DNA from: Gadus chalcogrammus
Lineage: Eukaryota; Chordata; Actinopteri; Gadiformes; Gadidae
NCBI RefSeq assembly: GCF_026213295.1
Contig: NC_079413.1
Coordinates: 15,117,657-15,181,656, forward strand
Length of the DNA stretch: 64,000 nt
Direction of reading: 5' to 3'
Shown here: in pieces, positions 53,154 through 64,000 of the stretch
Layout: every line of letters begins with the position of its first letter
Position numbering within the stretch: the stretch's first letter is position 1
Translations under genes and position numbers: made by a program
Notes under the pieces: model-generated
Told to the model about the DNA's origin: nothing
The model's database searches: none
The model's input: only the letters and a program-made list of their open reading frames with translations

Positions 53154-55398
53154 TTTTCCTGGTGAAAAACATTAGGTTTGTCTTCCCTACCGAAAACTTA
53201 AAACCCCATTTATAAGACCATTCCTCCACTCTATTGATTGCCTCCTGTAATTTTTTAACAATGAATTTCATATTTTTCCCCCTCTTCCATATTGCCCCAT
53301 CATCTGCAAATAATGAAAAACCCATACCACTCTCTATTTCTTCAAAAACGTCATTTATCATAATGGAAAATAATAGTGGACTAATTATGCTCCCCTGTGG
53401 TGTTCCATTCTCTATTTTAAATTTCCCTGACAAGCTTTTTCCTACTCTCACCTGTATTGATCTCTCAGTTAAAAAATCTTCAATCCATCTGTATATTCTC
53501 CCTTTAACTCCCAACTTCCTTAATCTAACTAATAATCCTTCTACCCACATCATGTCATATGCCTTCTCAATATCAAAAAACACAGCTACAACACTTTCCT
53601 TATTTATCTGTGCCTTTCTGATCTCATGTTCTAGACATATGGTCGGATCCATAGTGTTCCTCCCCTTTCTGAACCCACTCTGATACTTTGACATAAATCC
53701 TTTACTCTCCATATAGTATGTTAATCTTTCATTTATCATTTTCTCCATTATTTTACATATATTCGATGTTAAGGCAATTGGCCTATAGTTCTCTGGGTTA
53801 GAACTATCCTTCCCTGGTTTAGGTATTGGTACAATAACTGCCTCCTTCCAACTTTCTGGTAATTTACCTTCTTTCCAAACTCTATTGTATAACTCCAATA
53901 ATATTCCTTTTGCTGCCTCACTTAAATTACTTATCATTATATAACAAACCTGATCCTTTCCTGGTGCGGTCATCTTTGTTTTCCTCAATGCACGATTCAT
54001 TTCTGTCATTGTGAAAGTCTTATTAAGCAAATCTTCATTTTCTTCCTCATCTTGCATCAACACTTCATACTCCACTAAAGTAGCCTCCCTCCCTCTTTTT
54101 CCCTCTTCACTAATATTTTCTGAACTATGAACTTTCACAAAAGCCTTTGCTAACATCTCCCCCTTTTCTTCTTCCTTCATTGCTATTGTTTCCCCTACCT
54201 TCAAAACTGGATATCCATATTCTCTCTTAACTCCATTCATCTTTTTAATCATGCCCCAAATCTGTCCCAATTCCGTTTCCCGTCCCACCGAATTGCAAAA
54301 ATTCCTCCAACAAGTTTTCCTTGCATTTTTAATAGTTCTCCTTACATTTGCTTGACTTCTTTTATATTCAATAAGGTTCTCAAACCTATGGTTTCCCTTT
54401 AGCCTTCTAAATGCTTTATTTCTACTCTTGATTGCTTTACTACATTCTTTGTTCCACCATGGTACCATCCTCTTTTTCCCTTTTCCTTCTTTCCTCTTAA
54501 TTGTTCTCTCAACAGCCTCTAATATAACTCTGCACACATTCGTATTTAGCTGGTCAACATCTTCTCCTATCTCAATTTCTAACATTTCTTTCTCACTTAT
54601 TTCCTTAAATAGTTCCCACTCTGCATTGTGAAAGTCCCAATTCATCACTCTTTCTAGATTGCACTCTTCAATTGTCAATTCTACTCCAATGATTATAGGA
54701 TAGTGATCACTTCCAACAGTCGTTTCTTTCCTTACTTCCCATGAACATACTCCTGCCAGTGTATCTGTTACTAGTGTAAGATCTAACACTGACTCCACTC
54801 CATTGCTTACATTTATTCTTGTCCCCTCCCCATTATTTAAACAAACTATTCCCTTGTTGTCCATTAATTCCTCTATCACCTTCCCATTATCATCATCTTT
54901 CCTTCCTCCCCATAACGTGCTGTGTGCGTTAAAATCTCCACACCATATAGCATTTTGCCTTTGTCCTACCCTCTCCAATTCCTCCAACTTAATTTTCTTA
55001 CATGGATTGTACAAATTGATTGTAGTCATTTTCCTTTTATTAACCCAGATTTCAATAACAATTATCTCTAGACTAGTTTCATAATTCATTGGTACTCTTT
55101 CATACAATATTCCTTCCTTAATAAACGTTGCACATCCCCCTGCCTGCCGCTCATTCCTATCCAGTCTAACTGAGTTGTATCCTACAATTTTAAAATCCAA
55201 GTGTGATTTCATCCATGTTTCTTGTATACAAATGATTGCTGGTTTAACGTCTAAGTTCTCTATATATCTCTTAAATTCTTGCCCATTCGATATCAGGCTT
55301 CTGGCATTCCACTGCAGAATAAGGAACACCATAATTATATTACTTAGTAACCCCTTCATTTCTATTGATCTCATCCTGTACCATCTCTCCCGTTTCAT
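53143..55398 (-). pseudogene. I-like LINE ORF2: endonuclease and reverse transcriptase
   Basis: 751 codons. The AP-type endonuclease begins at LQWNARSL with CIQETWMKS (E), IWCGDFNAHSTLWGG (D,N) and GSDHYPI (D,H). The reverse transcriptase has KTMTAPGKDQV, VPIPKPGKDSSNPENYRPIA, FFDIEKAYDMMW, GTPQGSIISPLLF and the catalytic SLFADDGAIW. It breaks off at FTRKSGR, where the protein continues in the next frame. All catalytic residues of both domains are visible; the frameshift is the only clear lesion in ORF2. The start ATG at 55398 lies within the end of ORF1, as is common in LINEs. Confidence 0.85.
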
Positions 55399-55771
55399 CC
55401 TTTATGTCTAAGTATTCCCTTGTTGCCTCCACAACAATCTTTATCCGATCTGACCTTGTATTTTTTTCCTGCATAGCTAGATTTATGACCTTCGCCATGA
55501 AGAATACAAAGTTAGCCTTATCCACAATCAAAGTGTCCTTATTCACATCACATTGCAAACCTACTGGCTCTAAAGCTTGCTGTGAATACTGAGAGGGTTC
55601 AACAACACCCACACTTGCACCACCTTGTGGTCCTTTTAATTGTTTGATTGCCTCTGCATATGTTACTTTATTCTGGACTTTATATTTCTGAATTTCTTTT
55701 GCTTTAATCTGTGCTTCGCATCCTTGATATGCCGCACTGTGATCCCCTCCACAATTGCAGCATTTAGCTTT
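55340..55771 (-). pseudogene. I-like LINE ORF1 C-terminal end
   Basis: From the truncation point the minus strand reads a CCHC zinc knuckle (CCNCGGDHSAAYQGC) followed by a basic, Lys/Gln-rich stretch (QIKAKEIQKYKVQNKVTYAE) and an acidic tail ending in a stop at 55340. This is the nucleic-acid-binding end of ORF1. Its start and any other knuckles were lost in the 5' truncation at 55,771. It overlaps the ORF2 start by about 59 bp. Confidence 0.7.
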
Positions 55772-55786
55772 ACTCCTAACCAGTTC

Positions 55787-56173
55787 CCTCCAACTCGATC
55801 AGTAAGAGGGGAACACGAACCCATAATAGTAGTCACTACAGTGTGTACTTTTCCCAAAAGTGACATTTCAATGAAAAAAAAAAAAATGCATTAATGAAAC
55901 AAGGTTACATACAACAGATTTAAACCCACACTGTCACTTTTCTACAGCAGGCATTTTCTGCATTAAATATATGAACTAGTGCAACATATTGTCTTCTGAA
56001 ATAATAAAGGTTGTCTGAAAATGATGAAGACGTTACTCTAGCAATCACTCAAGCCAAAGGAGGTTGCTTATGGTAAAACATACATAGTGCCGGTTTAAAT
56101 ATGGTTCCAAAAAGTGGACCAGAAACTGGAAGTTGACTTTAACTTATAGGGTGAGGATCATTCGGGATTCTTT
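55787..56173. other. No gene recognised
   Basis: Intergenic sequence between the LINE and the stop codon of copy B, probably containing its 3' UTR. An AATAAA at about 56,000 is on the plus strand and does not serve that gene. Confidence 0.4.
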
Positions 56174-59100
56174 CTATCCATAGTGGATACATTTTAGATG
56201 GTTTTTGTAGTAGTGCAGCTGTAGTTTATACTGCACTTCAGCATTTCCGGAATGTCTGAAACGCTGATATTCAGCAATGGCCATTTTCGACTGATGGCCG
56301 ATGGAAACATGGCCACACGAAGCAACCATCAATTGGCCGAGACCATCCATGAAGAATTCTATGGAAAAAACAAAAAATAATAATTGAACCTTAAGATGAC
56401 TTACCATTCCCCCAGAGAGGGCTATTGTTTCAAGGAAAATAATCTATGAACTAGACTGTTAGATTGCCTCATTCTGCATCAAGTAAAATAACCAGGGCCG
56501 TACACAGACATATAACGGAGGACTAACAATTATAAACAGTATAGCTGAGTTGATGGCAAGGAATCCAGGTCTATGCAGTAAATGTCAATGTTATTTTTAA
56601 TAAAGAAGAGGAAGATCAGTAATGGGTGGTATATCGATAAAAAAGAGATGGGCAGAAGGGCGGCTGACATCTGTATCAGAAAGCTAGATTTCATTAAAAC
56701 CCAAACCTATTACCAGTGTGTTACCAATGTCTTTTAAAGCCACTATTATAATCTACAAAATGGATATCTACCCAATTCCGGAACAACAAGTCCTTGCACT
56801 TGCAAGGCTTGCAGTTTTTATTGTGCCATAGTGGTTTTCTGACAGTGGATGAGAAGACAGTTTTCTATGGCATTATATTCAAACAACAATATTTATAAAA
56901 GCACTTCTGCCCATGCCACAATAGCTGCCAACTCAAGCTGCTGTCCAATTCATGTGATAACTATAGGAAAGAAATGCAAAATATTTGCATGCTGAATTTA
57001 AATGACCCCTATATTTCATTAATACAAAACTTTGAAGAGATTCTGGTGTCATGTCGTGTATCATCAGTGCTTGTGCAACTGCTCCAAAGAGGACGTCATT
57101 TTACAGCCAGGAGTAGCACTCTATAACAGCTCTGTTGGTAGCTAATAATTAAAGAGTAAGGACCTACTTTGGCATCTAAGGATAGCCCTGTCTTTACCAC
57201 ATTGATATGTTTTTTGACACAACTTATCTTCTAGCAGGCTACAAGTCGTCTGTAGCCTGCTAACCCTAACCCTACTGACCTCCGTTCTAGTAAATCGCTA
57301 CATTTAGCTGAAGCTCTTCTCAACTTCTCTTCCCAAAGGACTTGAGGTTTCACAGTCCTCCTCTTCCCTGAAGTTCTTCACCAATACACACTGGCTATAG
57401 TTCTGCTCAATAAGCCTTCCGGTCATACTGGGTCTATGCTCGGTTCTGCACTCTGCACGGTTTTCAACATTGACATTTCGATATTAGTGTGGGCCCACAA
57501 AGAACAAAAATAAAAACATTTGTGGATGTGTGTACACACCCACATGTAGAAATGGCCGGCTAAATACCTGAATGTGCCACTCTCTTCAGCTTGGGGTCAA
57601 ATCTCACTCGATTCACAGCAACGGTACGAGCCAGGAAGAAGTTGACCACCCCATCGACTATGGAACATTGTGGGTAATTTGGTAGTGATCGGATCTTTAC
57701 TTTGGACTTCCTTTGCAGGCAGCCTCCGTAGACTCCATCGCCTTCCTCATAGTCGATGGAGAAGTAGAACTCGCTTCCAATAACTGATGCCCCAACCTAA
57801 GAAGGATTACGAGACACTATAACCTCACACCTGCTGGTGTGAGGTTATAGTGTCTGCATTCTTTAAAAATCTGCATTCTTTAAAGATCCTGTAATAATAA
57901 TATATTTGATCAATGAGTAATAACATTCTCACCACATCCAACTCTGGTGTTGCCTCCATCACCTCCACAAGATCCTCTATCTTTGTTTTATCAGTGAATA
58001 GAAAGTCGTCATCCACCCAAAGAAAGTACTTGGTGGTGACTTGAGAGACAGCCAGGGTTCTGCCAGCAAACCAGCCCTGTGGAAGGGAAAGATTTGACAT
58101 CAACTTACTGTAAGAATGTCACTTCTTACTTGAATTGTTTTTGTTGATTATTATTTTCAATGAGTCATATTTTCCTCTAGAGGTCCCTCTTTCAATACAT
58201 TATGCTAGACTACTCTTATACGACAAACACAGGAAATACATATTCTGTTCTGCGTGCATGCATGAGCTTGGTGCTAACACGCCTACCTGTCCCCCAGGCA
58301 TGATGTATTGCAGAACATTTTCTTCTGTGATCTTTTCTGGAGTAAAGCTGTCATCGGCCACGATGAGCACCACGTCTTTGTAGAATTGTCTGAGGCTTCT
58401 TATGAGCACCTTCAACTCCTTGTAGCGCAGGAAGGTCTTGGTGGTGACTGTCACTTGGTCTCTAATGTCTTTGGAAGAATGTGTGTGTGTGGAAGGGGGG
58501 GGGCAGGGGATAGAGAGAGGAAGATGGTAAGGGTTCATGATTCTTCTTAGGTAAAAATGGAAGATTTATGAGGAAACACTTTTGTTGTTATACTTGTTCC
58601 CATGTCGAAAAGTACAGGAACGGTTGGTCGCCGAATGACAATGGGGAAGACAGCTTCATGATGCTCAAACGAGAAGTGAACTGCAAAACAAATTAAAACC
58701 ATCCAGCATAAATAAGATTTGACCCACATACCATAATCCACTGTAATATTGGAAGGCTTTGAGTGCAGAATGAGAACATCAACAGAAAAAAAAGTTTAAA
58801 CCTGACCACACGTTCAGTATGTATCTTTAAATTACATCACCCAACCCATACATCAATTGAAAAGGTCTTGGAGTACCCAGGTCTCCGGTGTGTATGTGGT
58901 ACACAGTGCTGGTGTAGGTGACATTTGCCAGAAGTTTGTTGAGTTCCTCTAAGTTCAGCTTTTCCAAGATCAACAAGTTCTTCCCACCACCTATTGTTTT
59001 TTTTTCATAAATCATATTTCATACAAGTCAATCCCATTGACAAGTAGTTTATTAATTCATTTAAACAATGTAAACTATGCTGGGGTTCATTGATCACCTT

Positions 59101-61205
59101 CGACACTCTCTGCTTTACTTGTGCTCCCTAGACGGAGCACACCTTTGGTGACATTTAGTGATACCTAGAAAAAAACAGGGAGAGGCGTATTTAGAGTGAG
59201 TGAGTACCTAGCTGTGGTCAAAGGATTTTTTTTTTTTTATATTGTTACTTTTTGCAAACATCAGATGGAAGGCATGAACTCAAAGAACATCAAGCAGTAG
59301 TTTGCATGGATTATGCAAGCTGCATGGAACCAAATGATTATGGTATAATAAAAAATATATTGGAAAATTATCTGCATTGTTTAGAAAAATAATTATTCAT
59401 CACACAATATTAAAAGCAGGATGATTAGAATAAAGTGGCATGTAACTGGGGGAAATGTGGCTTGATTTCAGTGTTGAAATCATCTGCAAGAAAAAAAGAG
59501 TGCTGCCAAGAAAACCCAGAAGTCACCAAAACACACTAAAATGATAAAGACCCATAGCAATGTCATTGAAGGGATGAAAGGACATTTCAAACATATAACT
59601 ATTGCTTGATGAAACACAAAAATATTATTTTAGGGGGACCTGTGTGATGCTGGAAGATATAACATGGAACTGTAACCTGTAGCTACAGGTTACAGTTATA
59701 TATCCAGAAATGTCCAGAAATGTCCCTTGTTCCAATATATCCAGAAATGTCCCTTGTATCCTGATTCTGACTTGAAACCCAGAGTTTTACTACCAACCTT
59801 GTAGCTGCTTCTTTGAGCTGAGTTCAACGCTAAACCTGAAACAAAGCTAGGATTAAACTATTTCCTGAGGTATACATTGAAAATGAAGACTGAAAGGATG
59901 CTGAGGAAAAAGCTTATTGGGCACATTTTCATTGTAAATGTTTGTATATCTGTGCATTGCACTTGCACAGCAACTGAACTACTCTTGACTTAAAAGCAGT
60001 ATCAGGACAATTTCATTGAACCACCAAAGAGCAATATATTGTACCTGGAATAAGAGTGGGGACCAAGGGGCGTACTATGAAACCCTGAATGGGATACTGC
60101 AGTGGAGAGTTGGACGCAGCAAGGAGGAGTGTGTTCAAAATGGAGCCTGTTCTGGACACAGGTGATAGAAAGAAATATGATAATCCACAAATCAATTAAC
60201 CAATACAAGCATTACGCCAATTAACCAATAATCAACCAATGTCAATTTAACAATATTCAAACTGAATAAAAAAAATAACACTATTTAACAGTTTCTGTAC
60301 TAAATCATAAAATGACCATGATTTGAAATCAAACATTCAAGTCAAAATACTGGCTTCTCACAAGGTTTGTTTTGTTTTGGCCTGTGTGATGATTTAATTC
60401 TCAGGGTACTCAGGGTTGCTAGATATGAAAAAAAAACGATCATCTCAAAACTTTAATTTGAATAGTGAACATCATTTAGAAATGGATTAATTGATCAGTT
60501 AATACATTCTTTGTATTCTTTGTGTCTCTCCTCCCCACCATCACTTTGTTCCATCCTGTGTCCCTGGTACTGGTGGCCGTGCATACCTCGCCTGGTGCTT
60601 CTTGTACTCCTCTGCCCGTCGTTTCTGAATGTCTGCTCGGTTGGCAGTAGGAATGTGCCCGGCAAGATCATGTGCCATCGCTGAGCAATTGCAGGAAGCC
60701 AGGGGTTTCACTTGACCAGTTATCGGGGACCTACAGGTAACATTAATAATCATACACTTTATTTATTGTGTGCCTTTCATGAATGCAACTGCCTTCAAGA
60801 ATGAATAACCATTACATTTAAAACATAAGAATAACATTTGATAAAAAACAATATCATTAATATCATTCCTTCCCCAAGACTTTTGTGTGTGTGCCTTGAA
60901 TTTCTTGTTGGGATTGTGGTATTCCTTTGCTCCAAAACTGTTCACAAGCACTGATGTATTGACAAATCCACCCATTAGCTTATGCTTTGTCCGAGGTCAG
61001 CTGTGTAAATACATGAATATTGCACTGAGAGTGACTGAACTCTCACACGCGTACACTTTCAAATCAACTTTGAGCCTTACCACTTTTTCATTGGGGCTTC
61101 AAACTTGTCCTCTTTAGAGAATCTTGAATGCCAGAGGTAGCTCATTCCACTGAAGATAACAAGAGACAGCAGCAGTAGCAAACCTGTTCTGACAAATGAG
61201 GGCAT
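56174..61205 (-). CDS. b4galnt1/2-like: Beta-1,4-N-acetylgalactosaminyltransferase 1/2-like, copy B (GT12)
   Basis: Eleven coding exons: 61205-61081, 60730-60587, 60151-60045, 59835-59798, 59164-59098, 58990-58877, 58680-58594, 58468-58287, 58076-57933, 57796-57568, 56358-56174. Every exon has exactly the length of its counterpart in copy A, again 473 aa. The membrane anchor at about residues 9-24 differs in sequence ([17 protein letters not shown]), and the stem is the most diverged part. WVDDDF at 308-313 is kept, as are [17 protein letters not shown] and [12 protein letters not shown]. Two changes touch otherwise conserved positions: VGASV instead of VGGSV (residue 339) and ARTVAV instead of ARTDAV (residue 395). 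No stop or frameshift was found, so it looks functional, perhaps with altered activity. It lies upstream of copy A on the same strand, 11.1 kb away, as an older tandem duplicate. Confidence 0.9.
56391..56508 (-). other. Copy of the putative 5' exon block, inside intron 10 of copy B
   Basis: Conserved with 45579-45703 upstream of copy A, including the donor GAATG|GTAAGTCATC. Here it sits only 32 bp before the acceptor of the last coding exon of copy B. It may be a relic of the duplication breakpoint, an alternative first exon, or a shared small repeat. Confidence 0.5.
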
Positions 61206-62978
61206 CTGGAGACACAGAGCCGGAGGAGTCCGCCGGAGGAGTCCTCATACCAACGAGAGGTCGGACCAATCGGAGAAATGACATTGACCCGAAGTGAACT
61301 GACAGCTGTCTACTGGAAACATCTTTCTCGAATGCCACCTGAGTTTGTTATTACTGGTGACGTAGAGAGGTCAGCCGGTGGCTCTATTACCACTAGTTGA
61401 AATGGGTACAGTGCCACTGAATCTATTTTCTCCCCGTCGTATAATCAGACAATTGCTGTTGTCCAATTGAGGAGCATAGTCGGAATGGCTTTAATCTGAT
61501 TAAGCTGTGCATGTAAACATACTGACTGATTACCCCCCAAAATAAATGAGGAAACTAGGTTTATGTCTGCACAGGTTAGACCAGCCATCACCACACACAA
61601 TCAAAAAGATCTCCTACATGGCAGCATTGTTCAACATAGATTACCAACATAGTAATCTATTCAATTATATCACTGTTGATGAAAGAAGTCCCTAATTTTG
61701 AAGAAAAAAAGTTAAAGAATCCTATTTAGGCGAGTGCTGCATGCAGCGCTCAACTATAGCCCCTATTAGATTTTAATCTTTCTTTCTTTATTATTCTCTG
61801 CAAACTTTGGGACCCTCCTTCCAAAAAAAATCACCTAGAGATTCGCACTCTTCCTTTCATGTTTTTTTTTATATTTTTAACTTTCCGTCCGCCCACTCTC
61901 TGACACTTTGTAACTTGGTCAAATTTTAAGCGTTAAAGGCCTACGTGCAGGTTAACCAGAAGTTTTGATTAATGGGTACATAAAACACTCAAAATATGTG
62001 TATCATTCATAAAATGTCTCCAAAATAGTGTTGAAGTCCAGTTTTGGGCGTTTTTGGCAGTAATGGGTGTTTTCTAATGCCATTCGGCGATGACGTCACG
62101 TTGGGGAGACATGGTGGAAGGTAGCCTCAGCCTAGCACTAGAACTATGGCGTCTAAGAGGTGGCAAGAACCACAAATAAAATGTATGATGGCCCACAGCA
62201 GTATCATTTCGAACCTGTCAGACGTGAGAGGGCAAATGGGGAATTGCCGAGAACTGATGGAGGTCAAAGCAAATTGAATGCCTGGTCAGAGGAGAATGAG
62301 TGGAGAGTTGCTATCATTTAGCAACGCAGCAATGAGCGCTGGAGCTAGTCAATGAACAGCAGTGCATACAATAACGACACTTTTATTTATTTTTACTGTC
62401 AGCGAATAGCAGCGAGTGAAAGTCAACGTTTTCTTTATATCTAGCAAATACGACCAGAGAGGTGTACATTGAACACATACACAAAGCACATCATCCAACC
62501 CCGCGGGTGCTGACCGACAGCCCACAACAAGCCAAACATCACCACGGCGGGGGTGCTCTCTCTCACTCTTGCACGCCCGTACACAATCACTCCAACTTAT
62601 CCAACTCAAAGGCTAAGCTGCTTCACTAAGACCACAACTAACCACAAGGCCTTCATAACCATGCAGTATGCCGAAGCCGGAAAGGACACATGCACAGTCG
62701 CACACACTCATCTAATGCAAAACAATCCGTTTTATCATCAACATTCAGTCACTGCAAATATTTAAAGACTAGCCTCTTACCATAAGTTAGTATGGACCCA
62801 AAGTATGTGATTGATACAGTCTGGTTTAGCTTTCGCTCGCTATCCGTTTTTAGTATGACTTCTCAACATTACGACTTTCTTGTGTTAGCCGCACATAGCT
62901 AATTTGCATACACGCACAGGATTGGCTGGCTCCGCAAGACAAATAATATATATTTGTCTTGCGTAATAAAACTTATGG
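61206..62978. other. Upstream region of copy B and repeat sequence, no gene recognised
   Basis: The first 35 bp on the coding strand are pyrimidine-rich and end CTCCAG|ATG, so an upstream non-coding exon is likely but none was found. Farther on, GCTGCATGCAGCGCTCAACT near 61,735 belongs to a dispersed repeat; GCGAAGGCGAA-type relatives appear near 63,512. Short frames have no motif. Confidence 0.4.
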
Positions 62979-63066
62979 AAAAAGTGCTATGTGCTAGAGT
63001 GCTTAGTTCTAAAGTGCTATGTGCTAAAGTGCTATGTGCTAAAGTACTATGTGCTAAAGTGCTAAC
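62979..63066. repeat. Minisatellite, 16-bp unit
   Basis: About five tandem copies of AAAGTGCTATGTGCTA, one of them degenerate (AGAGTGCTTAGTTCTA). Confidence 0.85.
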
Positions 63067-63156
63067 CTATTTATTGCACATCATTCTATTGCACATTGTT
63101 CATCAGCATAATGGAGGCTGGGACAAATGATAATTTAAGGCGGTTGGATTTGCATA

Positions 63157-63186
63157 GCGGCACACGGAGTCTTCTCCGTGTGCCGC
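63157..63186. repeat. Perfect 30-bp palindrome beside the TGTC array
   Basis: GCGGCACACGGAG and its complement CTCCGTGTGCCGC are separated by TCTT, immediately before the (TGTC)n run. It can form a stable hairpin. Confidence 0.85.
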
Positions 63187-63292
<106 letters not shown>

Positions 63293-64000
63293 CATCTATC
63301 AACGCATGTGTCTAGTTTTAATGTGATGTATTTTGTGTATGTCCAGTCAGACTTGTTGTCTCCCTTGTTCTGTGTGGTTTTGTAGGCTATACTGTGTGAG
63401 CCGAATCACCTCAATGAATTCCCGACGATTTGTGTAGTTTGGTAATAATAAAGACTTGACTAGGCTATCTATCTAGACTTGACTAGGCTATTAACCAACA
63501 ATTATTCGCCGAAGGCGAAGTGAATAGTGGGGAATAGCCCCTGAGATGAAGGTTTATTTGTTATAAGCGGACATTTGGCGATGAAAACAATATTGAGTTT
63601 GAGATGTCAATCATGGGATATTGCCCAATATCCCGAGATAGCGAACCAATCAAATTGCACCATCTTAGGAGGTTCACGTGTAGCATATACTAACTATAGA
63701 TAGTATAAATGTATTTATCTATGTATCTGTATAATCTGCTGAACACTCTCTTACTAGTCTCTACTCTCAACGGTCTCAATGTGGCTTGCAATGCATTCTG
63801 GGGGAAATGAGAATCAATAGAAAACCGCTAAAATAGTACCTATTTTTTCGTATTACATTCCGTTTTGTGATAGGCCTACCTAACAACATTAAATACAATA
63901 AATTACAGTTTAAATCTTTATTACCAACAAGCAAATTGCACAAATTCGTTGGAAAATAAACCCTGCAACACAGCCTTTAACCTTCGTTGAAATATTTAAC
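63293..64000. other. No gene recognised
   Basis: Begins with a retroposon-type tail (GGTAATAATAAAGACTTGAC near 63,440). It contains TTCGCCGAAGGCGAA (63,507) and ATGGGATATTGCCCAATATCCC (about 63,613-63,634), two short inverted repeats. No coding evidence. Confidence 0.4.

Larger units (their letters stand above)
51471..55771 (-). mobile_element. I-like (RNase H-bearing) LINE, 5' truncated, with 15-bp target duplication
   Basis: A 4.3-kb minus-strand LINE. ACTCCTAACCAGTTC occurs at 51456-51470 (after the 3' end) and 55772-55786 (before the 5' end), a clean target duplication. Order: end of ORF1 with a CCHC knuckle, then endonuclease, reverse transcriptase, RNase H. The 3' end is A/G-rich (CCAAAAAGAAGAA) rather than a long poly(A). 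ORF1 is mostly missing and ORF2 has one frameshift, so the copy is inactive but recent enough to read clearly. RNase H places it in the I/Nimb group. Confidence 0.88.

Overview
The window reads as vertebrate nuclear DNA, most likely from a teleost fish. It carries two tandem multi-exon glycosyltransferase genes with vertebrate-style introns. The rest is dominated by the repeat mix typical of fish: hAT, Tc1/pogo, Harbinger-like and Merlin-like DNA transposons, Ty3/gypsy elements, I-like and L2-like LINEs, and long CA and TGTC microsatellites. I saw no bacterial operon, CRISPR array, rRNA or tRNA. The species cannot be named from sequence alone.

Layout. (1) 1-6.85 kb: old repeats. These include a small retroviral env-like remnant, a 2-kb TTAA-flanked foldback element holding a near-perfect palindrome of about 1.27 kb, and a pogo/Tigger transposase remnant. 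(2) 6,860-18,852: the most striking object, a 12-kb Merlin/IS1016-type DNA transposon with perfect 8-bp target duplications and 1.5-1.8 kb terminal inverted repeats (TIRs). It has two divergent spliced genes: a 313-aa DD36E transposase on the minus strand and a 208-aa CCDC106-like nuclear-type protein on the plus strand. Both reading frames look open, and both genes take their 3' UTR and poly(A) signal from the inverted repeats. (3) 19.1-32.8 kb: a Russian-doll nest. A 1.7-kb hAT-like element lies in a 4.6-kb THAP/SWIM-type DNA transposon, which lies in the LTR of one gypsy element, which itself interrupts a second gypsy element. (4) 33.9-38.6 kb: four nested hAT elements, each with its own 8-bp duplication; one carries a broken C2H2 zinc-finger fragment. 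(5) 38.7-61.2 kb: two tandem minus-strand copies of a beta-1,4-N-acetylgalactosaminyltransferase gene (GT12, B4GALNT1/2-like). Each has 11 coding exons of identical lengths and encodes 473 aa. They are separated by an 11-kb stretch filled with LTR, Harbinger-like, L2-like, hAT and I-like LINE remnants. (6) 61.2-64 kb: no gene recognised; a minisatellite, a perfect 30-bp palindrome and a (TGTC)n array.

Function. The host-type genes are the two GT12 enzymes, type II Golgi membrane proteins expected to add beta-1,4-GalNAc to glycolipid or glycoprotein acceptors. Almost everything else is mobile DNA. The Merlin-like element deserves most attention because its transposase, passenger gene, TIRs and target duplications all appear intact and arranged as one unit.
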